Position numbers and translations under genes: made by a program | Source of the DNA: Parabacteroides massiliensis | GTDB lineage: Bacteria > Bacteroidota > Bacteroidia > Bacteroidales > Tannerellaceae | Direction: 5' to 3' | Length of the DNA: 64,000 nucleotides | NCBI RefSeq assembly: GCF_900155425.1 | Contig: NZ_LT700189.1 | Coordinates: 186,001 to 250,000, forward strand | Notes under the pieces: model-generated | Told to the model about the DNA's origin: nothing | What the model saw: the letters and a program-made list of their open reading frames with translations, nothing else | Databases searched by the model: none | Shown: positions 27,048 to 36,688 of the stretch, piece after piece | How positions within the stretch are numbered: the first letter of the stretch is position 1 | Layout: every line of letters starts with the position of its first letter

Positions 27048-27098
27048 AGGGCCGGCGGCTGTCTCTGTAGGGGAGAGGGCCGGCGGCTTTTGTTTTTT
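27048..27098 (+). terminator. Probable terminator after the first SusC/SusD pair
   Basis: Two GCCGGC-centred blocks (27051-27056 and 27079-27084) can pair to form a GC-rich hairpin. They are followed by CTTTTGTTTTTTG. Confidence 0.5.
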
Positions 27099-27231
27099 GT
27101 GGCTAAATCTAAAAAACGCCTCTTGAAAAGTTAAATACAAAACAACTTCTCTTTTTTTGTGTTACATATATCAAAAAAGATGTTGGTTTCAGCCAAGACA
27201 TGTATCATAAATTAAACAAAAAACATTAGTT

Positions 27232-30200
27232 ATGTTGAAGAGAATTAAGCCTGTCAGCATGGTTTTGCTTGCGAGCGCGTTGTGTTTCTCCGGAAATATA
27301 TACGCCGCTTCAAGTGCAGGTAATCCGGACACTGGCATTTTGAGGCAAAATGCAAAAGTAACGGGAGTCGTCGAGGACGCGTTAGGACCGGTTGCCGGTG
27401 CGTCTGTCGTTATAAAAGGAACCACCAACGGAACAATGACCGATATGGATGGCAACTTCACGCTGGACGGGGTAAAAGAGGGGGATATAATCCAAATATC
27501 CTTTATCGGTTACACCACCCAGGAAATCCCTTATACCGGGCAAGCCTCTTTGTCCGTGCATCTTGAAGAAGACACGCAGAAATTGGATGAAGTAGTCGTG
27601 ACTGCTTTGGGCATGAAGCGTGATAAAAAAGCATTGGGCTACGCCATGCAGGAATTGAAGGGAGACGATTTGTTGTCTTCCCGCGAACCGAATTTGGCCA
27701 ATTCGTTGTCCGGTAAAGTATCCGGTTTGCAGATTGTCCGCTCCAGCAACGGGGTGGGAGGGTCTTCGAAGATCGTGCTCCGCGGTAACAGTTCGCTGAC
27801 CGGCAGTAACCAACCGTTGATCGTGGTGGACGGTACGCCGATGGATAACTTCACCGGTGGGGTGGATGATGTCTGGGGTAACTCAGGTGCGGATATGGGT
27901 AACGGCCTCTCTGATATCAACCCCGAAGACATCGAGTCGATGACAGTTCTGAAAGGCGCTTCGGCTGCCGCTCTTTACGGTTCGAGAGCCGGTAACGGCG
28001 TGATCCTGATCACGACCAAATCGGGACGTAAAAACGAAGGTCTGGGAATTACGGTAAACGCCGGCATCACGACCGAATCCATCTTCCTGAAACCGGATAT
28101 GCAAAACAGTTTCGGACAAGGCTCGGTCGGGGTTTACGACAACCAGTCCCGTTTGAGCTGGGGACCGAAAGCAGAAGGACAGACGGTGACGGACTGGCTC
28201 GGACGTCAGGTTCCTCTCCGGACGTATGACAATATCGACGCCTTCTTCCACACTGGAACCTCTTTTAACGAAGGTGTCAGCTTCCAGCAGAATATCAACG
28301 GGACTTCTGTCTTTACTTCTATCAACCGTTCGGATGATGCCGGTATCACACCGGAGTCGAAGCTGAATAAGACGAACATCACGTTGCGTGCCACCACATT
28401 CCTCGATAAGGCGGAGAAATGGAAAGTGGATACCAAAGTGAACTATATCAATATGAATGCCCACAACCGCCCGATCCAGGGGGTGAACCCGTCGAATGCG
28501 TTCAATACGATCTACGGCCTGCCTCGTTCCCTGAATGTCAGGGATTTTAAGAACAGCGTGGACGAAGAAGGCAATATGATCTGGTGGGACGCTTCCAAGA
28601 ACCCGCAGGAAAATCCCTACTGGGTGACCAAATATCGGCAGAACAACGATACTCGTAACCGCCTTTTGGGAAACGTATCGCTGAAGTATGCACCGACCGA
28701 TTGGTTCGATATCGAACTGCGCGGCGGTACCGACTATTATACGACAACCAAAAACGAGAAAGTGTATGCCGGAGGCAATACCTCTCCACGCGGTCTGTAT
28801 AGCGAAGGTTCCGAAACTTTCTACGAAAACAACTACAGCTTTCTGGCTACCGCACACAAAGACAATTTGCTGGATCGCCTGGGTGGTTTCGTGACGTTCG
28901 GTGGCAACCTGATGATGCAGCAAAGAACCAAGATGAACGCATCGGCCGGCGAATTGCTGGTCCCGAACCTTTTCTCCCTGAACAACGGTATCAATAAACC
29001 GTCCGTTACCTCCGAGCTGATCCGCCGGAAGATGAACTCCCTTTACGGATCGTTGCAACTGAACTGGGATGGTTATCTGTTCCTGGACGTGACAGCCCGT
29101 AACGACTGGTCGTCTACGATGTCCAAAGCCAACCGCTCTTATTTCTATCCTTCGGTCAGCCTCTCCGGAGTGATCTCGGATATGTTGCCTAAGATAGGCG
29201 GAAGTATGCCGGAATGGTTTTCCTTTGCAAAGGTGAGGGCTTCTTATGCAGAGGTCGGTAATGATCTCGACCCCTATCAGCTGTACAATAATTACACGGT
29301 GGGAAAAGATGAGAACGGGAACACGACGGCCGCTCCCGGTCAAATCCTGTTTGATTCGAGTGTACGAAGCGAGCTGATCAAATCATGGGAAGCCGGTTTC
29401 GACGTGCGTTTCATACAAAACCGCTTGGGGTTGGACTTCGCCTGGTATAAGACGAATGCTACCCGCCAGTTGCTGAACCTGCCGCTCGACCCCTTTGCCG
29501 GCTATAGTTCCCGTAAGGTGAACGCCGGCAATATCCAGAACGAAGGTTTGGAAATCTCACTGAACGGCGCTATCTTCCAGAGCAATGATCCGCAGGGTTT
29601 CAACTGGAATGCGACAGCTCAGTTCTCTTTGAACCGCAATAAGATCATCGACCTTTATCCGGGAGTGACGCTTTATGACATCAAGACTTTGGATGCGATC
29701 CAGATCGTCGCGGCTCAAGGCGGTTATTATGGCGATATCTACGGACAGACTTTCCTGCGCGTGACGGATAAAGAAAGTCCGCATTATGGAAAAGTGATCG
29801 TCGGCGAAGACGGCCTGCCGCTGATCTCGACCGAGAAGAGCAAGGTGGGCAACCAAAGTCCGGACTGGATGCTTGGATTGACGAACAGTTTCTCTTATAA
29901 AGGGTTTAACCTAAGTTTCCTGGTCGACTTCCGTATCGGTGGCGACATCTATTCGGCAACGGCTTCTAGCTTGCATGTTCGTGGTAACGCAGCCGGAACG
30001 GTTGTGGACGGTGAACGCCGGGAGTTTGTCGTGCCTAACACGGTCGTCCAAGAAGACGGAAGATATGTGGAAAACAAGGTCCCGGTCACTCCTCAAAACT
30101 ATTGGGAACGGATCGGATCGACCGGCAATTACGGTTTGCCGGAGGTTTTCACATACGATGCGACCAATATTCGCCTGCGTAACATCACCTTGGGATATAC

Positions 30201-30405
30201 GTTCAACAAAGCAATGCTGAAAAAGACACCGTTCCAGCGTCTGAACCTGTCTGCAACCTGCAACAACGTCTGGATGATCCATTACAACTTGCCGGGTATC
30301 GATCCCGAATCCGTTTCGGCAACCAACACGAATGCGACCGGTTTCGAAAACGGGGCTGCTCCGACAAGCCGTTCGTTCACGTTTAACGTAACGGTGGGGT
30401 TCTGA
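27232..30405 (+). CDS. Second SusC/RagA-type TonB-dependent transporter
   Basis: This 1057-residue protein has a signal peptide (MVLLASALCFSGNIYA) and a carboxypeptidase-regulatory-like domain (GVVEDALGPVAGASVVIKGT) very similar to that of the upstream SusC. The plug carries LDEVVVTALGMKRDKKALGYA and KGASAAALYGSRAGNGVILITTKSG. A barrel ends in FTFNVTVGF. The N-terminal domain is nearly shared with the first SusC, but the plug and barrel diverge. The ALGMKR...LGYA plug type is the one usually paired with SusD-like_2 lipoproteins, as here. The ligand is unknown. No inverted-repeat switch is seen in the 215 bp upstream. Confidence 0.95.
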   Translation: MLKRIKPVSMVLLASALCFSGNIYAASSAGNPDTGILRQNAKVTGVVEDALGPVAGASVVIKGTTNGTMTDMDGNFTLDGVKEGDIIQISFIGYTTQEIPYTGQASLSVHLEEDTQKLDEVVVTALGMKRDKKALGYAMQELKGDDLLSSREPNLANSLSGKVSGLQIVRSSNGVGGSSKIVLRGNSSLTGSNQPLIVVDGTPMDNFTGGVDDVWGNSGADMGNGLSDINPEDIESMTVLKGASAAALYGSRAGNGVILITTKSGRKNEGLGITVNAGITTESIFLKPDMQNSFGQGSVGVYDNQSRLSWGPKAEGQTVTDWLGRQVPLRTYDNIDAFFHTGTSFNEGVSFQQNINGTSVFTSINRSDDAGITPESKLNKTNITLRATTFLDKAEKWKVDTKVNYINMNAHNRPIQGVNPSNAFNTIYGLPRSLNVRDFKNSVDEEGNMIWWDASKNPQENPYWVTKYRQNNDTRNRLLGNVSLKYAPTDWFDIELRGGTDYYTTTKNEKVYAGGNTSPRGLYSEGSETFYENNYSFLATAHKDNLLDRLGGFVTFGGNLMMQQRTKMNASAGELLVPNLFSLNNGINKPSVTSELIRRKMNSLYGSLQLNWDGYLFLDVTARNDWSSTMSKANRSYFYPSVSLSGVISDMLPKIGGSMPEWFSFAKVRASYAEVGNDLDPYQLYNNYTVGKDENGNTTAAPGQILFDSSVRSELIKSWEAGFDVRFIQNRLGLDFAWYKTNATRQLLNLPLDPFAGYSSRKVNAGNIQNEGLEISLNGAIFQSNDPQGFNWNATAQFSLNRNKIIDLYPGVTLYDIKTLDAIQIVAAQGGYYGDIYGQTFLRVTDKESPHYGKVIVGEDGLPLISTEKSKVGNQSPDWMLGLTNSFSYKGFNLSFLVDFRIGGDIYSATASSLHVRGNAAGTVVDGERREFVVPNTVVQEDGRYVENKVPVTPQNYWERIGSTGNYGLPEVFTYDATNIRLRNITLGYTFNKAMLKKTPFQRLNLSATCNNVWMIHYNLPGIDPESVSATNTNATGFENGAAPTSRSFTFNVTVGF

Positions 30406-30438
30406 AAAATTGAAAATTAAAAATAGAGAATTAAAGAT

Positions 30439-32358
30439 ATGAATACGAAGAATAAAATATTGGCAGGGCTGTTTTCCATGGTGGCATTGTTTTCATCTTG
30501 TAACGATTTTCAGGAGATAAATGAAGATCCGAACCAGGTAGACGAAAGCAAGGTGAAGCCGGAATGGTTTCTGAACGCCTCGATTATCGGTGACCAAATG
30601 AATCCGGAGATAGCCGAACGTATGTTTATCCTGACCTGGAACAGGGCATCTCGTTTCAACCGGGGAAACGGTTTCACGATCGGTACGGATAATAATGACT
30701 ATATCACGCGCTACCTGAGCAACGACTACGCCGTGAAATGGTTGAACCAGGCGACTAAAGCCGTTCAGTTGGGCGAAAAGAAAGTGGCGGATGGCGAAGC
30801 GGACCTCTATCCCTATTATAAGAATGTGATCCAGATGGCACGTATCTGGCGGGCTTACCTGAACTCGGAGGTCTCTGACGGGTTCGGCCCGATTCCGGCA
30901 TTGGATGCTTTCTCCGGTGTTCCAGGCGAGTACGATAGCGTGGACGCCATCTATACCTTTATTCTGAAAGAACTGAAGGAAGCGGAGGCCGCGCTCGATC
31001 CGTCGATCGATATGTCTCCGATGTCGGCGGAAGATGCTTTCTATGCGGGAAATGTGAGCATGTGGAAGAAATATGCCAATTCCTTGCGTATGCGTCTGGC
31101 GATGCGTATCGTGAATGCCAATCCGAAGTTGGCCGAGAGCGAGTTTGAAGATGCCGCCTCCAAAGGATATATTTCTTCGCTCTCCGAACTTGCCGGTGTG
31201 CAGGAAAAGGACGGATGGAGCGATTTGACCAGTGTCATGTCCCGTACCTGGAATGCACAGGCGATGTCTGTTACATTCAAGAATCTCGTGGTCGGTTTGG
31301 GAAGCAATGAATTTCCGCTACCCGATTCGTTGAAAGCACACCTGAAGAACCCGCATACTTACATGGGCTTATACCTGGATAAGCATTTCCCGTTGACGAC
31401 CAACGATCCGTGTGCCGGATTCTATTTCGACGGCATTCCGCAATATGTCGATCCGCGTGCACCGAAACTGTTTAGTGTGGTAGGATGGAACGATGGTGTG
31501 GTCTATTCCGACTATATCGGGGCTGCCGGTGAGGTGAAACCAGTCTCCCTGTTCGATCCGGATGATCACACGAAACCGATGCTGACAATCGACCCTAAAT
31601 ACACCTGGGGCACATGGGTGGCAGGCGAATGGGATGTGAAAGGCAGTCTGGCTACCGAGTTGACAGGGAAGAACTATAACTATCCGTCCATATCCAAGCA
31701 ATACCGTATGAGTACCCGGAAACGTGTCTATTTCGGTCCTTGGGAAAGCTATTTCCTGCTGGCTGAAGCCGGTGTGCGCGGTTGGAATGTTCCGGGCTCT
31801 CCCAAGTCGAACTACGAAAACGGAGTGACTGCCAGTTTCGAATATCACGGTTTGTTGAGTGAAGTGGGAGCTTATCTGTCTTCTACCGAGTATAACCGGA
31901 TCGGGACGTCCGTCAATTTCGACCATACGACGGAGGCGAAGCCCTATACCGTAAACTATGTCGATCCGTATACGAAAGAGAACAAGACGATGACTTATGC
32001 ATATCCGAAGAATTCCATCTACCGTGGCGGTGCCTACAATAACGATGCGATGACGAAGATATTCACGCAGAAATATATAGCCCAAGTCCCCTGGTTGCCG
32101 GAAGAGGCTTGGAGCGACCATCGCCGTATCGGATTGCCTTTCTTCGAGAACCAGGCAGTCGAAAAAGACTACAACCCGTTGAACCAAGTTCCGCTGACGG
32201 TTGCCGCTTCAAAAGAATGCCGTCTTGAATTTTATCCGAAGCGTTACCGCTACCCGGCCAATATCCAGACGAACAATCTCGAAGGTTATAACAAAGCCCT
32301 CGAACTGCTGGGCGGACCGGATGTGGTAGAGACAGCCTTATGGTGGGGCCTGAAGTAA
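30439..32358 (+). CDS. SusD-like_2 family lipoprotein
   Basis: This 639-residue lipoprotein has the lipobox VALFSSC, then NDFQEINEDPNQVDES, the characteristic N terminus of the SusD/RagB 'SusD-like_2' branch. Further family features are ARIWRAYLNSEVSDGFGPIP and SMWKKYANSLRMRLAMRI. It begins 33 bp after its SusC and should be its extracellular binding partner. A strong bidirectional terminator follows. Specificity is unknown. Confidence 0.93.
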   Translation: MNTKNKILAGLFSMVALFSSCNDFQEINEDPNQVDESKVKPEWFLNASIIGDQMNPEIAERMFILTWNRASRFNRGNGFTIGTDNNDYITRYLSNDYAVKWLNQATKAVQLGEKKVADGEADLYPYYKNVIQMARIWRAYLNSEVSDGFGPIPALDAFSGVPGEYDSVDAIYTFILKELKEAEAALDPSIDMSPMSAEDAFYAGNVSMWKKYANSLRMRLAMRIVNANPKLAESEFEDAASKGYISSLSELAGVQEKDGWSDLTSVMSRTWNAQAMSVTFKNLVVGLGSNEFPLPDSLKAHLKNPHTYMGLYLDKHFPLTTNDPCAGFYFDGIPQYVDPRAPKLFSVVGWNDGVVYSDYIGAAGEVKPVSLFDPDDHTKPMLTIDPKYTWGTWVAGEWDVKGSLATELTGKNYNYPSISKQYRMSTRKRVYFGPWESYFLLAEAGVRGWNVPGSPKSNYENGVTASFEYHGLLSEVGAYLSSTEYNRIGTSVNFDHTTEAKPYTVNYVDPYTKENKTMTYAYPKNSIYRGGAYNNDAMTKIFTQKYIAQVPWLPEEAWSDHRRIGLPFFENQAVEKDYNPLNQVPLTVAASKECRLEFYPKRYRYPANIQTNNLEGYNKALELLGGPDVVETALWWGLK

Positions 32359-32384
32359 TGGCATTACGCCATATCGGGTAAAAC

Positions 32385-32433
32385 AAAAAAGGTTGACAGA
32401 TGAATTCTTGATCGAATGTCTGTCAACCTTTTT
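32385..32433. terminator. Bidirectional terminator between SusD and fabD
   Basis: AAAAAAGGTTGACAGA (32385-32400) and TCTGTCAACCTTTTT (32419-32433) form a near-perfect stem between convergent genes, with A/T runs on both sides. Confidence 0.85.
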
Positions 32434-32453
32434 ATGTGAATAATGCAAACTGC

Positions 32454-33335
32454 TTATTGCATGCCTTCAGTCGTTACTTCCTTGTTGATCTTTTTCACCA
32501 ATCCCTGAAGTACGGCTCCCGGACCCAGTTCGATGAAATGATCGGCGCCATCGGCGATCATGTTCTGAACGCTCTGTGTCCAACGAACCGGGGCGGTCAG
32601 TTGGGCGATCAGGTTTGCCTTGATTGTTTCGGGGCAGGTTTCGCCTTTCGTGCTTACGTTTTGGTAAACAGGGCAAGCCGGTTTGTGGATCGGAGTCGCT
32701 TCGATAGCGGCAGCCAGTTCTGCACGGGCCGGTTCCATCAGAGGAGAGTGGAATGCACCACCCACTTTCAGCTTCAATGCACGTTTTGCACCGGCAGCCA
32801 ACATCTTTTCACATGCGGCATCGATACCCGGTACGGTACCGGAGATGACAAGCTGTCCCGGACAGTTGTAGTTTGCACATACAACGACTTCACCTTCGAT
32901 GCTTCGGCAGATCTCTTCTACTTTTTCGTCCGGCAAGGCCAGAACGGCAGCCATAGTCGAGGGAGTGGCTTCGCAGGCTTTCTGCATTGCCATAGCACGT
33001 TTGGATACCAGGACAAGTCCGTCTTCGAAAGACAAAGCTCCGGCAGCAACAAGAGCGGAGAATTCTCCTAAAGAGTGTCCGGCCGTCATATCCGGTTTGA
33101 ACTGGTCACCTAATGTTTTTGCAAGAATGACTGAGTGTAAGAAAATGGCAGGCTGTGTTACTTTTGTCTGACGCAGATCTTCGTCTGTTCCGGCGAACAT
33201 CAGATCTGTGATGCGGAAACCGAGGACTTCGTTAGCCTTTTCAAACATCTCTTTTGCAAGGGAATTGTTTTCGTAAAGGTCTTTCCCCATTCCGACAAAC
33301 TGTGCACCCTGACCGGGAAATACATACGCTTTCAT
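32454..33335 (-). CDS. fabD: Malonyl-CoA:ACP transacylase
   Basis: This 293-residue cytosolic enzyme transfers malonyl from CoA to acyl-carrier protein for fatty-acid elongation. PGQGAQFVGMGKDLYE starts the family fold, TAGHSLGEFSAL holds the catalytic Ser, and GGAFHSPLM holds the catalytic His (GAFHS). The length is normal for bacterial FabD. It is transcribed alone, divergent from tatA. A minus-strand -7 box (TACCTTTG, 33384-33377) lies about 40 bp upstream of the start. Confidence 0.95.
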   Translation of the reverse strand: MKAYVFPGQGAQFVGMGKDLYENNSLAKEMFEKANEVLGFRITDLMFAGTDEDLRQTKVTQPAIFLHSVILAKTLGDQFKPDMTAGHSLGEFSALVAAGALSFEDGLVLVSKRAMAMQKACEATPSTMAAVLALPDEKVEEICRSIEGEVVVCANYNCPGQLVISGTVPGIDAACEKMLAAGAKRALKLKVGGAFHSPLMEPARAELAAAIEATPIHKPACPVYQNVSTKGETCPETIKANLIAQLTAPVRWTQSVQNMIADGADHFIELGPGAVLQGLVKKINKEVTTEGMQ

Positions 33336-33399
33336 TTTTTCTAATCTTTTTCTAATTTCAGTTTTTTAAGATGGCGCAAAGGTAATAAATTTAGAATAA

Positions 33400-33432
33400 T
33401 TGGGGTACTATTCATTACAAATTGTATCTTTG
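33400..33432 (+). promoter_or_regulatory. Promoter of tatA-tatC
   Basis: TTGG (from 33400) and TATCTTTG (33425-33432) with a 22-bp gap match the Bacteroidetes pattern. It lies about 45 bp before tatA and is divergent to the fabD -7 box at 33377-33384. Confidence 0.55.
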
Positions 33433-33476
33433 CCCCATCGATAACAGGAATATTAACGACTAATTTATACAATATC

Positions 33477-33671
33477 ATGGATCAATTATTATTTCTTGGA
33501 AATTTAGGTACAGGCGAAATTGTTATTATCGCCATTGTTGTGTTGTTGCTTTTCGGTGGTAAAAAAATACCTGAACTGATGAAAGGTATCGGTAAAGGTG
33601 TGAAGAACTTCAAAGACGGTGTAAAAGGATTAGAAGACGACATTAAGCTGGACGATACGGATAAGAAGTAA
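33477..33671 (+). CDS. tatA: Twin-arginine translocase subunit TatA/E
   Basis: This 64-residue protein has one N-terminal membrane helix ([23 protein letters not shown]), the FGxKKIPEL hinge and an amphipathic helix ([15 protein letters not shown]), then an acidic tail. TatA multimers form the pore for export of folded proteins. It lies 3 bp upstream of tatC, with which it forms an operon. The start ATG at 33477 follows a good promoter. No separate tatB is visible, and Bacteroidetes usually manage with TatA-type proteins. Confidence 0.93.
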   Translation: MDQLLFLGNLGTGEIVIIAIVVLLLFGGKKIPELMKGIGKGVKNFKDGVKGLEDDIKLDDTDKK

Positions 33672-33674
33672 AAG

Positions 33675-34556
33675 ATGGCAGAATTAGAACAAGAAGAAAT
33701 GTCCTTCTGGGACCACCTGGAAGCACTTCGTTGGACTTTGTTCCGTTCTTTTTTAGCGCTCTTTGTTTTTGCTATAGGCAGTTTTGCCTTTATGCGGGGG
33801 GATAATGGTATATTCCACCGTGTGATAGAGGCGCCTTGTTCCTCTGATTTTATTTTTTACAGATGGCTTTGCGAGTTGAACCAGTGGTTGATTAATATCA
33901 GTCCGTGGTTTGATGTATTGCCGGACTTCTGTAATGATAATTTTCATGTGCAGATTTTTAATATCAAACTGGCTTCTCAGTTCTTTACTCACATGACCAC
34001 CTCGTTTTGGTTGGCTCTTGTGCTTACATTTCCCTATCTGATGTGGGAAATCTGGAAATTTATCAGTCCGGCTTTGTATGAGAATGAGAAGAAAAATGTC
34101 AGATGGGTATTTCTCTTAGGAACGATCATGTTCTTTATCGGATGTGCTGTCGGATATTTTATGGTATTTCCAATGACACTGCGTTTTTTAGCAACGTATG
34201 AATTGAGCTCTAATATCATAGAACAGGTATCTTTGGATTCGTATATGGATAATTTCCTGATGCTGATCTTTGTGATGGGAATTGTCTTTGAAATGCCGTT
34301 GGTTTCGTGGCTGCTGTCGCAGATCGGTTTGTTGAAGCGTTCGTTCTTCCATAAGTACAGGCGGCATGCGATTGTCGGACTGCTTGTTGCGGCAGCCTTC
34401 ATTACTCCCAGCAGCGATCCGTTCACATTAAGTATCGTGTTCTTCCCGTTGTACGGGCTGTTCGAACTGAGTGCCCTCTTTGTGAAGAAGGATCCGCCCG
34501 AAGAAGATGATGTTGATGACGAAGATGAAGATAGTACGGAAATAGCACCGGCCTAA
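33675..34556 (+). CDS. tatC: Twin-arginine translocase subunit TatC
   Basis: This 293-residue polytopic inner-membrane receptor recognises twin-arginine signal peptides. The N terminus EEMSFWDHLEALRWTLFRS contains the conserved (S/T)xxxHLxELRxR-like element, in the Bacteroidetes form HLEALRW. Six membrane helices can be traced, including FPYLMWEIWKFISPALYENE, a conserved TatC segment, and the late ITPSSDP loop. The C terminus is very acidic (PPEEDDVDDEDEDSTE), which is usual in this phylum. It lies in an operon with tatA. Confidence 0.95.
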   Translation: MAELEQEEMSFWDHLEALRWTLFRSFLALFVFAIGSFAFMRGDNGIFHRVIEAPCSSDFIFYRWLCELNQWLINISPWFDVLPDFCNDNFHVQIFNIKLASQFFTHMTTSFWLALVLTFPYLMWEIWKFISPALYENEKKNVRWVFLLGTIMFFIGCAVGYFMVFPMTLRFLATYELSSNIIEQVSLDSYMDNFLMLIFVMGIVFEMPLVSWLLSQIGLLKRSFFHKYRRHAIVGLLVAAAFITPSSDPFTLSIVFFPLYGLFELSALFVKKDPPEEDDVDDEDEDSTEIAPA

Positions 34557-34587
34557 AACTGCGGACATCGTAAAATAGTTATATAAG

Positions 34588-34623
34588 AGAAGGTGTGCCA
34601 AAATGGGGTACACCTTCTTTTTT
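34588..34623 (+). terminator. Terminator after tatC
   Basis: AGAAGGTGT (34588-34596) and ACACCTTCT (34610-34618) form the stem, followed by a T run. Confidence 0.85.
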
Positions 34624-34714
34624 TATGCACAAAGCTCCGACTTGCGAAAGTTGGGGCTTTGTTATTTTATAAGGTTTAGCATTCTGAAAGATCAGGCTTT
34701 TTGTCTCCAAGCCA

Positions 34715-34899
34715 TTTTATCGGGTTGTTCAGGGAAAATACAGGCTGTACGCCTGTCAAATGGAGGAAAACGGAGGTGGAGTAATATGCTGTGTTATGGA
34801 TGGGGAAAATAATCTGAACGACAAAAAATAGCTTAAACGACAAAGACAAAATATTCTAAACCACAAAGATGTGTGATTCTGACAATTGAGGCAATTTTT
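34715..34899 (+). promoter_or_regulatory. 185-bp regulatory leader, copy 1, before fimbrial cluster A
   Basis: This segment is repeated almost exactly at 41909-42093, with only three mismatches seen. It contains ACAGGC/GCCTGT around TGTAC and three related blocks: CTGAACGACAAA (34814), TTAAACGACAAA (34833) and CTAAACCACAAA (34856). These look like tandem sites for a regulator. A weak -7-like TATTTTGC lies at 34937-34944. No gene is seen in 34624-35138. Confidence 0.6.
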
Positions 34900-35138
34900 A
34901 TAGGCAAGAATCGGGCTGAATTTAAATCTTTTAGCTTATTTTGCACTTGTCAGTTGATCGGTTGAGCCTGCGTCATTTCCAAAAAGAGTAAAACAGGGTT
35001 TTATGGGTGATTTTAACGTGTGTAAAAGAAAATGCTACCCAAATAACTTCAAATAAAGACAACTCTATTTCAAGCGGCAAATGAGTTCTACAGCTTGATT
35101 TGAGTAATACAAACAGTAGGACTCTCCTTTGAAATGTC

Positions 35139-36647
35139 ATGAAAAAGATTCATTTACTTCATTACTTATTGTTGTGCTGTTTGGTTCTTTCGGTAGCTAC
35201 ATCGTGCGGTGATGACAAGGATGGTTACGACCCCGACAATGTAAATGATCCCGAGAAGCGAACAGATCCTTTGCCTACAACCGACCAGTTAAGCGTAAGA
35301 CACAACAACACGCTTTATTACCTTTCGTCTTGGAGCGAAGACGACCATGTGGTATCCGAGAACATGATAAACCGTTACAAGGAGGCGGTTCCTTATGCTC
35401 CGGGGAAGAAGATGGAGGTTGGCGACGCGTTCTTCTTTACCCGGCAGGACATAGACCTGATTCAGTCGGATACCGATTTGCTGGCTGACATCAAGGATAT
35501 GTTCCATAAGCGGAGCATCGTGATGATGATGGAGGGAGGAACGAACGAGGATTTTGATACCGTCTGCACGTTGCTGGATTGCTATAATCCTTATATGAAG
35601 GAAGATGAGTCTTATTCGGACGAACTGCCGCTGTGGGTGTTTTCCGGACCGCTTCCGTCGGCGAGCGGATTCTATTCCAAGCTCAATGCGCTCAGTACTG
35701 CTATCGGAGCTGATGGCAAAGAATCTGTACAGACGATTAATGAATACGGGCAGGGATTTCATTGTGACATGACAAGTCAAAGTTTACAAAGAGCCCTGGA
35801 ACCGAAAGCTCCGTCAAACGGTTCGTCGGATTTGAAAAACTTGATATCCGCCTATATCGTTATCGGTCAAAATAGCTATACCGCACCTCCTGTTTATGGA
35901 CATGAAGGTAAAGGGACAGCCGATAATTTTCAAGTAGAAGCTAAGATATGGACCGCTTATAGCAAAGATCGGAAAGAACATTTTTATTTGGTGAACCTGG
36001 GTTTTATAGCCTATGTAGAACCTTCTTTTTATGGAGAATGGCATTCCCAGGTCGGTTCTCTGAAAATGAAAGCGTATGGCTTTTGCCTGACTGACGTAAA
36101 TTTGGAATTCGCTCCGGTTCACCCAAATGGTGCCATTATTCATGCACATTCCCCACAAACAACAGAACGCCAGAGCTCTTATACCAGCAATGTCTCTTTC
36201 GAGTTAGGAGGAAGTGTCAGTGTCACCGGATCAGAGATTTCAGGAGGAATAAGCATTTCCAATAGCCATACGGAAACAATAAATGATATTGAAGTTATCA
36301 ATAGAAGTAATCCAAACCAAGGAAGCCCACAGCTTAGGTGGCAGTTTAATTTACGCGAACCTTCTTCACATTTTAATATGTTTTGTTACGCGTCAAGTGC
36401 TGTCAATGGAGGTGCTAAGGCCGGGATAACCACTTGTAGCTTGTCCACGGATTTTATTATTTCAGTACCTGATGGAGCTGCCAACGAATGGAAACTAAGT
36501 ATGTATCCAACACTGAAAGCATATGTCTTTAGTGACCTTTTTGGATTACATGATCAATATGAAACGCTATTTGATGATGCGACAGAAAGCTGGATTGGCA
36601 TCGAAAAAGTTTTTAACTTGCCGACTGTCGATCTGAAAGATGAATGA
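35139..36647 (+). CDS. Unknown surface lipoprotein, possibly pore-forming-toxin-like
   Basis: This 502-residue lipoprotein has the signal and lipobox VLSVATSC (Cys about 23), followed by an Asp-rich stretch (GDDKDGYDPDNVND). The C-terminal half has glycine/serine-rich alternating strands (SNVSFELGGSVSVTGSEISG, then GISISNSHTETINDIEVINR), then a Trp-containing strand (RWQFNLREPSSHFN). This pattern recalls the beta-sandwich plus stem of leukocidin-type beta-barrel toxins. That is an impression from pattern only and could be wrong. It stands first after the duplicated regulatory leader, ahead of the fimbrial genes, and has no counterpart in cluster B. It may be co-regulated with the fimbriae. 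Confidence 0.5.
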   Translation: MKKIHLLHYLLLCCLVLSVATSCGDDKDGYDPDNVNDPEKRTDPLPTTDQLSVRHNNTLYYLSSWSEDDHVVSENMINRYKEAVPYAPGKKMEVGDAFFFTRQDIDLIQSDTDLLADIKDMFHKRSIVMMMEGGTNEDFDTVCTLLDCYNPYMKEDESYSDELPLWVFSGPLPSASGFYSKLNALSTAIGADGKESVQTINEYGQGFHCDMTSQSLQRALEPKAPSNGSSDLKNLISAYIVIGQNSYTAPPVYGHEGKGTADNFQVEAKIWTAYSKDRKEHFYLVNLGFIAYVEPSFYGEWHSQVGSLKMKAYGFCLTDVNLEFAPVHPNGAIIHAHSPQTTERQSSYTSNVSFELGGSVSVTGSEISGGISISNSHTETINDIEVINRSNPNQGSPQLRWQFNLREPSSHFNMFCYASSAVNGGAKAGITTCSLSTDFIISVPDGAANEWKLSMYPTLKAYVFSDLFGLHDQYETLFDDATESWIGIEKVFNLPTVDLKDE

Positions 36648-36688
36648 TTTGTTACGTTGATATTAATAATTTCTAAAGTTATTGGATT

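Noticed and set aside
27883-29343. 486-codon minus-strand ORF inside the second SusC gene
   Set aside because: The opposite strand is an unmistakable TonB-dependent transporter. The ORF lacks family features and arises from codon bias.
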